Origin: Treponema sp.
GTDB taxonomy: Bacteria; Spirochaetota; Spirochaetia; Treponematales; Breznakiellaceae
NCBI GenBank assembly: GCA_031288005.1
Contig: JAITSE010000057.1
Location: 1 to 57,654, forward strand
Direction: 5' to 3'
DNA: 57,654 bases
The notes under the pieces are model-generated. The model did not search any database. It was not told the origin of the DNA and saw only the letters and a list, made by a program, of their open reading frames with translations. Positions 37,145 to 45,712 of the stretch are shown here, piece after piece. How positions within the stretch are numbered: position 1 is the stretch's first letter; each line of letters begins with the position of its first letter. Made by a program: the position numbers and the translations under genes.

Positions 37145-37613
37145 AGAGCCTCCGCTGTCTGATATCCGCAGCGATTAACACGCCTTCTACAATGCTTTCC
37201 GGTTCTGTACACCGGCATCTTATCCCGGTAAAAGCGGACAGAATTTCTTCCCTGGATGGCCTGGCTATGCGTTCAAGCAAGGCGCCGACGGATAGTATCT
37301 TGCCGCTGTCGCAATATCCGCAGCATTCAACGCCGGCCCGGGAAAAACCGGCGTCAATGTCATAGTACTCATCGGTTTGGGAAAACCCTTCTATGGTTAT
37401 GATCTCACTGTTTCGTACCCGGAACGCTGGGACAATGCATGAAGGGACTACTTTGTTGTTTATGATTACAAAACACGCGCCGCAGCGTCCGGACAGGCAG
37501 CCGGCTTTTGCGCCCAAAAGTTTAAAGGAACCCCGGAGTATATCAAGGAGCCGTTCATCCGCTTCGGCATGAATCGCTACGTCTTCGCCATTTAAAATAA
37601 AATTAACTTTCAT
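37128..37613 (-). CDS. Molybdenum hydroxylase 2Fe-2S subunit (CoxS/XdhC-like)
   Basis: A 161-residue electron-transfer subunit with two 2Fe-2S clusters. The plant-type site reads AGCLSGRCGACFVI with a later Cys (VVPSC); the second site reads CGYCDSG and RCRC. ATG 37613 was chosen because it overlaps the large-subunit stop (ATGA) and begins MKVNFILNGED, the usual family start; the 13-residue upstream extension is not coding. Confidence 0.95.
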   Translation of the reverse strand: MKVNFILNGEDVAIHAEADERLLDILRGSFKLLGAKAGCLSGRCGACFVIINNKVVPSCIVPAFRVRNSEIITIEGFSQTDEYYDIDAGFSRAGVECCGYCDSGKILSVGALLERIARPSREEILSAFTGIRCRCTEPESIVEGVLIAADIRQRRLYGRGV

Positions 37614-39718
37614 ATATTCTCTCGTCCGGTTTTGAGTTTTTCCGCATCCCAAATATCCCGGGCCGTCAGGGGAATACGCTTAAAGGGATAATCCGCCGCC
37701 TGGGAGACCGCCTGGATAAAGGCAGCCGGTACGCAGTTGAAAGGAAGTTCTCCTATGCCCTTGGAATGGGCCGAATCGTTCCAAATAAAATCAATATGAA
37801 TGGGCGGTATGTCCCGGGGCGAAGGGATATCATAAAAATCAAAACCGCAATCCGGCATTTGCCCCTCCTGGTAAGCAATTTTTTCCCTCGACGCCCAGCC
37901 CAGGGCATGAATAACCGCCAGTTTTAGGGAACGCCGGGCCCGTTCTTCCGAAAATATTCTGCCGCCGTCAATTTCAAGCCAGATTCCCCGGATTTCTGGG
38001 ATTAATTCTACAGGGTCTATTTCTACCTCCACTACCGTGGCGCCCCAGGCAAGATGCCTGAAGACATTCTCGTCAAAAGAAAGACCGGCCCATCCTTCTT
38101 TTAGGACGGGCCGGCAGGAGCGGCGCACCGTGATAGGCAGGGGATCCCGGAATCGCTGTTTTCTAATGACAAGGCAGGCCCGTTCCACAAGCATGGTAAG
38201 GGCGGTGATGTTCCTGGAGAGAGTCGCGGGACCTGAATCTATTCCCAAGGAGGTGTCACCTGCAATCACCCTGACAGTCCCGGCATCTATTGAAAGAATC
38301 TCCGCCGCTATGTTACGCCAGATAATCGCGTATTCATCATTGGAAGAAACAATACCAGTCCTAATTTCCAAGACGCCCTCTTTATCCAAGGTCAGTTCAA
38401 CTTCGTATACGCCGCTCCCCTCCGCCGGATATAGGAAGCCGCTTCCTTGATAAGCGGCGGCTATGCCTATGCCCCGCAGGGTTTCACAGTTTTCCCTTTT
38501 TTTGCCGCTCCGCCTAAATTCCCTGAGCATCTCGTAAGAAGCCCGTTTCCTGCGGTAATCCCCCATATCCGCTGCGGCGTCCAGCAATCCCGGGGGCATA
38601 GCGCCGGGAACCGGAGCGCCTATGTCAAGGAGCCGCTTTTTTTGGAAAAGGTTATTAACCCGCCATTCCAAGGGGTCCTGGTGCAGTGTTTCAGCAACAA
38701 GTGAAGCATGGCGCTCCATAGCGAAGAAGCCCTGGGCCATGCCGAATCCTCCAAAAGGGCCGGCCGGGGGAACGTTAGTGGAAACTGCCCTGCTCCGCAT
38801 AAAGAGGTTCCCTATTTTATAGGTCCCCAAAGCCCCAAGACAGGTCCGGTCCAGTATTTCTCCGGTAAAAGTCCCGTAAGCGCCCATATCGGCCAACACA
38901 GAAATCTCCGTTGCAAGGAGCTGACCCTTGTCGCCCAAAGCGCTGCGTATTCTGATTTCACAAGCATGCCGTTTGGGACTGTATTTGAAATCCTCAATTT
39001 TAGAGAGGAAAATCTTAACGGGTTTTTTTGTGATAAAAGCGCCCAGCGCGGCATGGCAGGCAAGCAAAGACGAATACCAAATTTTTCCGTCCAGATGTAT
39101 GCCTACGGCGGTGGGTTCCACGGTAATGCGGCTTTGAGGATATTTTAAAACTTGAGCTACCGAGCGTAAAACATGGAAGGGCCATTGAGTTGCCGTATAT
39201 ACCCTTATCCTTCCTTTACCTCTTTTTTCATTTTCGTATACCGCCACTGCCCCGGCTGCTTCCGGGTACCAATGATCTTGTATGCCCGTATTGTAAATTC
39301 CCTCAACAATGGTTTCAGCCTTTGCAAAGGCTTCCGCAACATTTCCTATGGCAATGTCCCGCCGGGCCAGAGTCGCGCTCTCTGGAACGGCCTGTGCGTG
39401 CAAGGCGGGATCTTTTTCCACGGCAAGCACTTTGATTTGGCCAGCCAGTTTTTCAACCATAACCCTGCCGGGACCAATGAGCAGGGCGGCAGGCTCCCCG
39501 ATATAAGTAAAATCGTTCTCCGCAAGGATCGGCATGGCAAATTCCCCAAGACGATTCCTGCCAGGTATATCTTTGCTCTGGATGAGGGTAACGGAAGCAG
39601 GCAGTTTGGGACATTCAAGCCCGGTAAAAACACCGTTGGCTACAGGCGAACGGATGACGACGCCGTAAAGTACGCCATCGGGTTCTATATCGCCGGCAAA
39701 CAAGGAGTTTCCGCTCAC
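37610..39718 (-). CDS. Molybdenum hydroxylase large subunit, xanthine dehydrogenase family
   Basis: A 702-residue molybdopterin-binding subunit. Visible: FAGDIEPDGVLYGVVIRSP, EPAALLI, KPVKIFLSKIEDFKYSPKRH, FGGFGMAQ (molybdopterin loop), and GIGELPFNCVPAAF, whose Glu matches the catalytic residue. The usual GGGFGGK loop reads VGIHLDGK here, a strong departure. It would hydroxylate a purine, other heterocycle or aldehyde; the substrate is not known. GTG 39718 overlaps the aminotransferase stop (GTGA), so it is translated directly behind a sugar-nucleotide gene. Confidence 0.9.
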   Translation of the reverse strand: MSGNSLFAGDIEPDGVLYGVVIRSPVANGVFTGLECPKLPASVTLIQSKDIPGRNRLGEFAMPILAENDFTYIGEPAALLIGPGRVMVEKLAGQIKVLAVEKDPALHAQAVPESATLARRDIAIGNVAEAFAKAETIVEGIYNTGIQDHWYPEAAGAVAVYENEKRGKGRIRVYTATQWPFHVLRSVAQVLKYPQSRITVEPTAVGIHLDGKIWYSSLLACHAALGAFITKKPVKIFLSKIEDFKYSPKRHACEIRIRSALGDKGQLLATEISVLADMGAYGTFTGEILDRTCLGALGTYKIGNLFMRSRAVSTNVPPAGPFGGFGMAQGFFAMERHASLVAETLHQDPLEWRVNNLFQKKRLLDIGAPVPGAMPPGLLDAAADMGDYRRKRASYEMLREFRRSGKKRENCETLRGIGIAAAYQGSGFLYPAEGSGVYEVELTLDKEGVLEIRTGIVSSNDEYAIIWRNIAAEILSIDAGTVRVIAGDTSLGIDSGPATLSRNITALTMLVERACLVIRKQRFRDPLPITVRRSCRPVLKEGWAGLSFDENVFRHLAWGATVVEVEIDPVELIPEIRGIWLEIDGGRIFSEERARRSLKLAVIHALGWASREKIAYQEGQMPDCGFDFYDIPSPRDIPPIHIDFIWNDSAHSKGIGELPFNCVPAAFIQAVSQAADYPFKRIPLTARDIWDAEKLKTGRENI

Positions 39719-40959
39719 GGCTGAGGACCATGTCCGTCAAGCACGGCCTTTACCGCTTCAATAACCCGCCATATCTGGGCCTCCGTCATTCCAGGCCAGA
39801 TGGGAAGGGAAACAAGCTGCTCAAAATTTCTCATGGATTCGGGAAAATCCTCCGCTTCAAGGGTATACCGCTTTTTATAGTATGGCATAATATGGAGCGG
39901 AATAAAATGTACCGAAACTCCTATGCCCCGCTCCTGGAGGGCCAGGATAAATTCGTCCCGGCTTATAACCCCGTTTTCCGGCCTGAGACGAAGCGGGTAC
40001 AGATGCCGGGCGTCTCCCGGTCCCGAAGAAGGCAGGTTGAGGCGGCGTTCATCACGGAAAGCCGCGTCGTAACAGACCGCTATATCTTCCCGCATTTTGA
40101 GAAGATTCATAGCCCGGGTAAGTTGAACGCGCCCGATTGCGGCCAGAATGTCAGGCATATTGTACTTAAAGCCGGGCGCCGCAACCTCGTAATACCAGGA
40201 CGCCTTCCTGTTTGTATATCTATCCCAGACCGTCCGGTCTATGCCGTGGTTACGCATGAGGGCGATGCGGCGGCATAATTCGCTGTCCCGGCTCACCACC
40301 ATGCCTCCCTCTCCTGTTGTAATGGTCTTAGTCGCGTAGAACGAAAAGACTCCCGCATCCCCGGCGATTCCGGCCCAGCCGCCATTGGGAAGCCTGGCGG
40401 GGAATGCATGGGCCGCGTCCTCTATCACACGGACTCCGTAAAGCCGGGCCGCTGTCATGATCGCTTCCATGTTACAGGGAAGTCCCCCGTAGTGAACGGG
40501 AATCACCGCCTTGGGCTTTCCCCGGGGCCCGAAACCATCTCCCGTCCCGCTTCTTGGAGGATATGCGGGAAGCCCCCTTTCCAGGCGTTCCAGGGTGCGT
40601 TCCAGGGCCAAAGGATCGATATGAAAGCTGCCTGAGCCTGTATCAATAAACGCAATATCCGCCCCAAGGTAAGAGACTACTTCAGCGGTAGAAGCGAATG
40701 TGTAGGAGGGGACCAGGACCACGTCTCCCGGCCCCACACCGCAGGCTTCCAGGGCCAGGTGGAGGCCGCTGGTGGCGGAATTGACCGCCAGGGCTTCGAG
40801 AGAGGGATATCCCGGGGTTTGCAGAAATCCGGCGAAGTCTTTTTCAAAGGCCAGCGCTTCTTTCCCCGTGGTAAGCCAGCCTGAGCGGAGCGTTCTGAGG
40901 ACCGCTTCTTCCTCTTCCAGACCCATGTAAGGCCGGGCAAAGGGGATGTCAGATTCCAT
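39715..40959 (-). CDS. DegT/DnrJ/EryC1 sugar aminotransferase
   Basis: A 414-residue PLP enzyme for amino-sugar synthesis. Motifs: SDIPFARPYMG, LRSGWLTTGK, AVNSATSGLHLALEACGVG, VLVPSYTFASTAEVV, VIPVHYGGLPCNMEAI, VIEDAAHAFPA, and the Schiff-base lysine in FYATKTITTGEGG. It moves an amino group from glutamate to a keto-sugar nucleotide such as the product of the preceding gene. ATG 40959 was preferred over GTG 40968 for spacing to GGTGG. It overlaps both neighbours. Confidence 0.93.
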   Translation of the reverse strand: MESDIPFARPYMGLEEEEAVLRTLRSGWLTTGKEALAFEKDFAGFLQTPGYPSLEALAVNSATSGLHLALEACGVGPGDVVLVPSYTFASTAEVVSYLGADIAFIDTGSGSFHIDPLALERTLERLERGLPAYPPRSGTGDGFGPRGKPKAVIPVHYGGLPCNMEAIMTAARLYGVRVIEDAAHAFPARLPNGGWAGIAGDAGVFSFYATKTITTGEGGMVVSRDSELCRRIALMRNHGIDRTVWDRYTNRKASWYYEVAAPGFKYNMPDILAAIGRVQLTRAMNLLKMREDIAVCYDAAFRDERRLNLPSSGPGDARHLYPLRLRPENGVISRDEFILALQERGIGVSVHFIPLHIMPYYKKRYTLEAEDFPESMRNFEQLVSLPIWPGMTEAQIWRVIEAVKAVLDGHGPQP

Positions 40960-42451
40960 AATTCCCACCAGAGACCGGCGTCATGAGGGTGGGAATGGCC
41001 TTGTGAAGGATTTCCCGCAGCATGGCGCTGTTCCTGTAGTATTCCGGTCTCTCTCTATCGAATTTACATATAGGCTTGAGCGCTTCGGTCAGCGCCCACA
41101 GGTCCAGCGCGTCCTGTCCATTCCTTTCAACCCTGAGGATGCGGCTGTAACCGGTGGGAACAGGCGTCTCCACCTTTGACCAGAGGACTTCACCTATACG
41201 CTCGCCCTGACGGACACCAATATACTCGATCCGTATATCCTCTTCAGGCTCAAAACCGTAAAATCGTATCATCTGTTCCGCTATGTCCCTAATTCGCACG
41301 GGATCTCCCATGTCCAAAAGGTAAAGATTTCCACTGCCGCCCACGCCGCCGGCCTTTAACACAAGAGAACAGGCTTCCGGAATGGTCATAAACCAGCGCC
41401 GCATCTCCGGGTCCGTTACCGTAACAGGGCCTCCCTTTTCTATCTGTTTCTGAAAGAGAGGCATTATGGATCCCCGGGAACCCAAAACATTACCGAAGCG
41501 GACCGCCATAAAATGACCGGCCTGAGAATTTTCCCCATCCAAAGCCGCGGCGTCCAGAACAAGGCGCTCGCAGAGATATTTAGAAACCCCATACACCGAA
41601 ACAGGGTCCACCGCCTTGTCGGTAGTGATAAGCACAAAACGTTTTACCCTGTGTTTTCTAGCGGCGCTTAACAGGTGCTGAGTGCCGAAAAAGTTGTTCT
41701 CTATAGCGGCCACAGGATTTTCCTCCATCATGGGGACGTGTTTATAGGCCGCAGCGTGGAAGATCACGTCAGCCTTCAACCTTCCCAGGATGTAATCAAT
41801 ATAGGTTTCATCTTTGAGGTCCCCGATGACCGGCACCAGCGTGGCTTTTTCACCCACCCCCTCGTCCTGAAGCAGGCGGAGTTCCCTATCGATTTGATAA
41901 ATCGAATTCTCCCCATGTCCGAAGAGGTAGAGTCTGGATGCTCCCCCGGAAAGAAGTTGCCGGCAAAGCTCACTGCCAATGGATCCCCCGGCGCCGGTGA
42001 CCAGGACCCGCTTGCCCCTTAGATAAGCCAGGCTCTGCCTCAAATTGACTGCCACGGGAGTGCGGCCCAGGAGATCCTGGGGGTCTATGGAGCGAGTTTG
42101 GATCAGATGCGCGTCCCCTTCAATAATCTGGGAAATCCCCGGCAGGATGCGGATTCTTTCAAAGCCCGCCTTTTTCAAAACGCCGTAAAGCTCCGCAAGG
42201 TACTCCCGGCCCGCGCCGGGAATGGCGATAACTGCTTCATCCGCGGGATTCATACGCAGAAGCCGGGCTACGTCCTGTATGGGTCCGAGTACGGGAATCC
42301 CCTCTATTTTACGGCCTATTTTGCCCGGATCATCGTCCAGAAAGGCCACAACCCCGCCGAAAACGGCCTTTCGCTTTATTTCCGCCGCCAAGGTCTGACC
42401 CGCGAAGCCGGCGCCGATTATATAAAGCCGCCTCGATTTTTTGGAAGTCAT
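40949..42451 (-). CDS. CapD/FlaA1-type nucleotide-sugar dehydratase/epimerase
   Basis: A 500-residue protein without the membrane helices of full-length PglF/WbpM types. An N-terminal CoA-binding-like Rossmann part (YIIGAGFAGQTLAAEIKRKA, FLDDDP) precedes the SDR domain: VLVTGAGGSIGSELCRQL, FHAAAYKHVPMMEENPVAA, and the Tyr-x3-Lys pair in VYGVSKYLCE. It should make a 4-keto-6-deoxy or epimerised UDP-sugar. Its start overlaps the NusG-like stop (ATGA), and its end overlaps the aminotransferase. Confidence 0.93.
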   Translation of the reverse strand: MTSKKSRRLYIIGAGFAGQTLAAEIKRKAVFGGVVAFLDDDPGKIGRKIEGIPVLGPIQDVARLLRMNPADEAVIAIPGAGREYLAELYGVLKKAGFERIRILPGISQIIEGDAHLIQTRSIDPQDLLGRTPVAVNLRQSLAYLRGKRVLVTGAGGSIGSELCRQLLSGGASRLYLFGHGENSIYQIDRELRLLQDEGVGEKATLVPVIGDLKDETYIDYILGRLKADVIFHAAAYKHVPMMEENPVAAIENNFFGTQHLLSAARKHRVKRFVLITTDKAVDPVSVYGVSKYLCERLVLDAAALDGENSQAGHFMAVRFGNVLGSRGSIMPLFQKQIEKGGPVTVTDPEMRRWFMTIPEACSLVLKAGGVGGSGNLYLLDMGDPVRIRDIAEQMIRFYGFEPEEDIRIEYIGVRQGERIGEVLWSKVETPVPTGYSRILRVERNGQDALDLWALTEALKPICKFDRERPEYYRNSAMLREILHKAIPTLMTPVSGGNYGI

Positions 42452-42984
42452 GGATTTTTTCCACCCGACGGTTCAATAAATTCTATGGCTAGATCGATGG
42501 AAAAAGAATCTCTATAAAGGTCCAGCTTGATCTTCACCCTGCCCTTTCGCCTGTTGACTTTTACTATTTTTCCTTCAAGCCCCATGAGCGGCCCGCTGGC
42601 TACTACAATACGGGAATTCGCATCGAAATATACCCTGGATTTTCCGGCCACAGGCCCCGCTCTTTTTATAAAATGGAGCGCTGTCTCCAGGTCCTTGTCC
42701 TGCAGGGGGCAGATGTTCATATTGGATTTAAGAAAATGGTAAAAACCATCTATTTTGCGGAATTCCCGCTTATACTTCAGAATATCGTCTTCACTGTCAA
42801 TCTCAATAAAAATATATCCGGGAAAGACCGGCGGCGTATCCTGAACCATGATCCCCCGGCGGCGCAGGCTGATGCTCCGCTTGGGAAAATACAGTTTCAG
42901 GGGCCTTCCCGGATACATAGCCCTATAGAGGGCGATATATTTTTCTTCAGACCTGGTTTTGACCTGAACAGCATAGTATTTCAT
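42448..42984 (-). CDS. NusG-family transcription antiterminator paralog
   Basis: A 178-residue NusG-like protein heading a six-gene operon. The NGN domain shows YYAVQVKTRSEEKYIALYR and PPVFPGYIFIEI; the KOW part shows VVASGPLMGLEGKIVKVNRR. NusG paralogs such as RfaH and LoaP sit first in polysaccharide operons and let polymerase read through them. It may act the same way here on the genes down to 36302. A -10-like TATGCT lies 15 nt upstream of the ATG. It is not the housekeeping nusG by context. Confidence 0.88.
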   Translation of the reverse strand: MKYYAVQVKTRSEEKYIALYRAMYPGRPLKLYFPKRSISLRRRGIMVQDTPPVFPGYIFIEIDSEDDILKYKREFRKIDGFYHFLKSNMNICPLQDKDLETALHFIKRAGPVAGKSRVYFDANSRIVVASGPLMGLEGKIVKVNRRKGRVKIKLDLYRDSFSIDLAIEFIEPSGGKNP

Positions 42985-43054
42985 CGGTAGGCCGTTTATA
43001 GCATAAAAACCCGGCTTGGACTATAGCCTCAAACTGCCGGTTTGCGGCTCTACA

Positions 43055-43123
43055 GTGTCTGCACCGCCCGGTGCAGGGTGTCCGCACCGCTCGGCGCAGG
43101 GTGTCCGCACCGCCCGGTGAAGG
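43055..43123. repeat. 23-bp palindromic tandem array, three units
   Basis: Units at 43055, 43078 and 43101 (GTGTCTGCACCGCCCGGTGC plus AGG, with variants). The first holds the palindrome TGCACCGCCCGGTGCA. Beside it GCGGCTT-CAC-AAGCCGC (43124-43140) forms a perfect hairpin just after the nifU stop on the minus strand. No T run follows. The array separates nifU from the NusG-led operon. Confidence 0.85.
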
Positions 43124-43144
43124 GCGGCTTCACAAGCCGCGGAA

Positions 43145-43738
43145 CTAGTTCCCGTAAATGTGGGCGAATTCGTGGAGCAGTTCCAGGGCTTTTTCCTTAC
43201 AGCCGCCGCAGACCGTCCCTATCTTTGTGGCCTCTTGAAGGGCTTCCCAACTGCGGGCGCCGTGGTGAAACGCTTCTTCCAGGTCCTTGTCGGTAAGGGA
43301 GAGGCAATGGCAGATTTCTACCGAAGGCTCCTTGAAAAGACCTGACCTGCCGGTTTTCGCAAGGTAATCGTCAATGGCGGAGCGCAAGGCTTTGTCCCCC
43401 AGCACGGAGCAGTGTATCTTGTATTCCGGCAGGCCCCCCAGCTTTTCCACCAGGTCTTGGGGCCTTATGGTGTATGCGTCTTTGATGTTCATGCCCTTGA
43501 TAAGCTCCGACAGTACGCTTGTGGAGGCTATGGCGCTGGCGCAGCCGTAAGTTTTCCAGCGGACATCGGTAATGACATCCCCGGCAATCTTGAGGAGCAT
43601 GAGCATCTGATCCCCGCACTTGATGTTCCCAGTCTGCCCCCGGGCGTTGGCGCCGAAGGTGGATTCATCCTCTACCAAAACGTTCCGGGGATTGGTGAAG
43701 TGATCTTTAACGGTATCCGAATATAGCCAGTCTGACAT
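43145..43738 (-). CDS. nifU: NifU-like Fe-S scaffold with BFD domain
   Basis: A 197-residue protein. The IscU-type scaffold has three Cys in NIKCGDQM, YGCASAIASTS and IHCSVLGDKAL. The C-terminal BFD-like 2Fe-2S domain has four Cys in ICHCLSL and VCGGCKEKA. It builds iron-sulfur clusters with sulfur from the NifS encoded 9 bp upstream. The NifU C-terminal thioredoxin-like domain is absent, a form common in anaerobes. Role in nitrogenase or general assembly is not decided here. Confidence 0.93.
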   Translation of the reverse strand: MSDWLYSDTVKDHFTNPRNVLVEDESTFGANARGQTGNIKCGDQMLMLLKIAGDVITDVRWKTYGCASAIASTSVLSELIKGMNIKDAYTIRPQDLVEKLGGLPEYKIHCSVLGDKALRSAIDDYLAKTGRSGLFKEPSVEICHCLSLTDKDLEEAFHHGARSWEALQEATKIGTVCGGCKEKALELLHEFAHIYGN

Positions 43739-43747
43739 AGAAGCTCC

Positions 43748-44956
43748 TTAGGGGGTCTTCACCGGGATTTCCGATGAAACCGTGGACATGGCCCGCAGCC
43801 GCGCAATAATGGGCGGAAGGGCCTCAACCACGTAGTCTATATCCTTCTCAGTGACCCCCCAGCCAAGACTGAAACGGATGGAACCGTGGGCAAGCTCTGG
43901 ACCAACGCCTATAGCCAGAAGCACATGGGAGGGTTCAAGGCTGCCCGACGCGCACGCGGAGCCGGTAGAAACCTCAATCCCCGCCAGGTCCAGGGTCAGG
44001 AGTATGGACTCCCCCTCCGCGCCGGGAAAAGAAACGTTCAGGGTGTTGGGAAGGACGTCGATCTCGTGGCCGTTAACCTTGATGTTGGGGATGTTTTCCT
44101 TAATCCCATCCCTCAGCCGGTTCCTGAGCCGCCGCATCTCATGCCCGTAGGAAGCAAGACCGGCCTTGGCCAGGACCGCGGCCTTGCCAAGACCCAGTAT
44201 GCCGGTGTTGTTGTAGGTCCCCGCCCGGAAGCCGTCTTCCTGGTGGCCGCCGTGAATCAGGGGAAAGAGGGGCGCACCGGGCCTCACATAAAGAGCACCT
44301 ACACCCTTGGGGCCGTATATCTTGTGGGCCGACATGGTAAGGTAGTCTATCCCCAGGGCTTCCACGTTCACCGGTATCTTGCCCACCGCCTGTACCGCAT
44401 CGGTATGAAACCACGCCCCCTTTTCATGGGCCAGGACGGCTATTTCCCCAATGTCTTGAATAGCGCCTATTTCGTTGTTGGCCATCATCACGGACACAAA
44501 GAGGGTCTTTTCACTTAACGCGGCTTTAAGGGCGTCCAGCCTGACCTTGCCGAATTCGTCCACCGGCAGGATGGTCACCTCAAAGCCCAGGGAAGCAAGG
44601 TATCCCGCCGAGTTAAGCACACAGGGATGTTCAACCGCGGTGGTGATAATTTCGGTCTTGCCCTCAGGGAGCGGGCTTCCATCAGGGCCGCTCGCCAGGC
44701 GGCGCATGGTCTGGAAAACCGTATTGTTCGATTCCGAACCCCCGGAGGTGAAGACGACCCCGCGCGCGGACCCGCCAATAAGCGCCCCCACCGCCTGCCG
44801 CGCTTCTTCCACACGGGCATGAGCCAAACGGCCCGCGGCGTGCATACTGGAGGCGTTTCCGTAAACCTCAAAATCTTCAATCATCGCGGCCTTCACATCG
44901 TCTTTAAGCGGCGTGGTCGCATTGTAATCCAGATATATCTTGTGTTCAGGCATCAT
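43748..44956 (-). CDS. nifS: Cysteine desulfurase, NifS/IscS type
   Basis: A 402-residue PLP enzyme that takes sulfur from cysteine for cluster assembly. Motifs: YLDYNATTPL, FTSGGSESNN, ANNEIGAIQDI, FHTDAVQAVGK, the PLP lysine in SAHKIYGPKG, and the catalytic Cys in STGSACASGS. Start ATG 44956 has GGAG 5 nt upstream. A leader of roughly 130 nt with three hairpins separates it from a TATACT box. Confidence 0.95.
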   Translation of the reverse strand: MMPEHKIYLDYNATTPLKDDVKAAMIEDFEVYGNASSMHAAGRLAHARVEEARQAVGALIGGSARGVVFTSGGSESNNTVFQTMRRLASGPDGSPLPEGKTEIITTAVEHPCVLNSAGYLASLGFEVTILPVDEFGKVRLDALKAALSEKTLFVSVMMANNEIGAIQDIGEIAVLAHEKGAWFHTDAVQAVGKIPVNVEALGIDYLTMSAHKIYGPKGVGALYVRPGAPLFPLIHGGHQEDGFRAGTYNNTGILGLGKAAVLAKAGLASYGHEMRRLRNRLRDGIKENIPNIKVNGHEIDVLPNTLNVSFPGAEGESILLTLDLAGIEVSTGSACASGSLEPSHVLLAIGVGPELAHGSIRFSLGWGVTEKDIDYVVEALPPIIARLRAMSTVSSEIPVKTP

Positions 44957-44991
44957 TTACTCCGCAGGGATCTGCCCCGCAACGCCCCCGT

Positions 44992-45083
44992 GCAGTTTTG
45001 AGAGACTTGCGGTCTCTCAAAACTGCTTAGGTAATTTGGGACCTGCTGTCCCAAATTACCCCGGACCCTTCCGGAGTCCCCGG
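44992..45083. repeat. Three successive perfect or near-perfect hairpins
   Basis: Hairpin 1 (44992-45026) has 15-bp perfect arms around TTGCG. Hairpin 2 (45030-45060) has 13-bp perfect arms (GGTAATTTGGGAC) around CTGCT. Hairpin 3 (45061-45083) is shorter and imperfect (GGACCC/GGAGTCC). If the TATACT box at 45095-45100 is used, all three lie in the nifS leader. None has a T run. Confidence 0.9.
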
Positions 45084-45094
45084 CATTAAATAAT

Positions 45095-45100
45095 AGTATA
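45095..45100 (-). promoter_or_regulatory. Possible -10 box for nifSU
   Basis: TATACT on the minus strand, about 140 nt upstream of nifS. No good -35 is visible at 17 bp (TAGTCC). Confidence 0.35.
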
Positions 45101-45187
45101 CTAACTTTTCCGGGCCTGGACTAGGACTTCGCCGCGCAGCCAGGTTCCCGCATATAAGCCAGGCACAAAATACGCCTTGAGGGGATT

Positions 45188-45517
45188 TCATCCCAGCCTG
45201 TCGCCTTTCTCAACCGGACGATCAGGAACAGCCAGTACAACTCCCTGCCTGGAATACAGTCCCAATACCAGCGCCTCGGAACTGAACCCGGCTATCCTCC
45301 GGGGAGGAAAATTTACCACTCCCAGGACCTGCCGTCCGGTAAGCTCTTCCGGTGTGTAAGCTCCGGTGATCTGAGCGCTGGATTTTTTAACGCCTATTTC
45401 CGCGCCAAAATCCACGGTTAATTTATAGGCCGGTTTTTTCGCCTCCGGGAAAGGCTCAGCTCGTATAATTTCCCCCACCCGGATATCCAGTTTCAAAAAA
45501 TCATCAAATGCCGCCAT
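45188..45517 (-). CDS. csaA: CsaA-like tRNA-binding domain protein
   Basis: A 109-residue stand-alone tRNA-binding OB-fold protein, the fold found at the end of methionyl-tRNA synthetases. Motifs: [46 protein letters not shown] and [20 protein letters not shown]. Length fits CsaA (about 110). It binds tRNA-like ligands and has been linked to chaperone or export roles. It has AGGAGG-like bases before the ATG and stands alone. Confidence 0.9.
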   Translation of the reverse strand: MAAFDDFLKLDIRVGEIIRAEPFPEAKKPAYKLTVDFGAEIGVKKSSAQITGAYTPEELTGRQVLGVVNFPPRRIAGFSSEALVLGLYSRQGVVLAVPDRPVEKGDRLG

Positions 45518-45587
45518 TCTTTCCTCCTTGAAAACTACAAACGTAATTCTTTAATTTTCATTCGTATTGAGGGGTTAATGCCCCGTC

Positions 45588-45665
45588 TGACCTGAGACCT
45601 CCGGTCTCCTGGTTTAAGAAACCTGATCCCTCAAGGACCCTAAAATCGCAGGTCTCAGGTTCCAG
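45588..45665. repeat. Palindromic intergenic element of the GAGACC/GGTCTC family
   Basis: GACCTGAGACC at about 45590 pairs with GGTCTCAGGTT near 45650, enclosing a smaller inverted pair (GAGACCTCCGGTCTC) and TTAAGAAACC. It lies between csaA and rfuD and shares its words with 18590, 29850 and 56180. Confidence 0.75.
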
Positions 45666-45712
45666 TTATGCGGCGGGCTTGCTTGATATTTGCCGCGCCG
45701 TTCCACCGCCGC

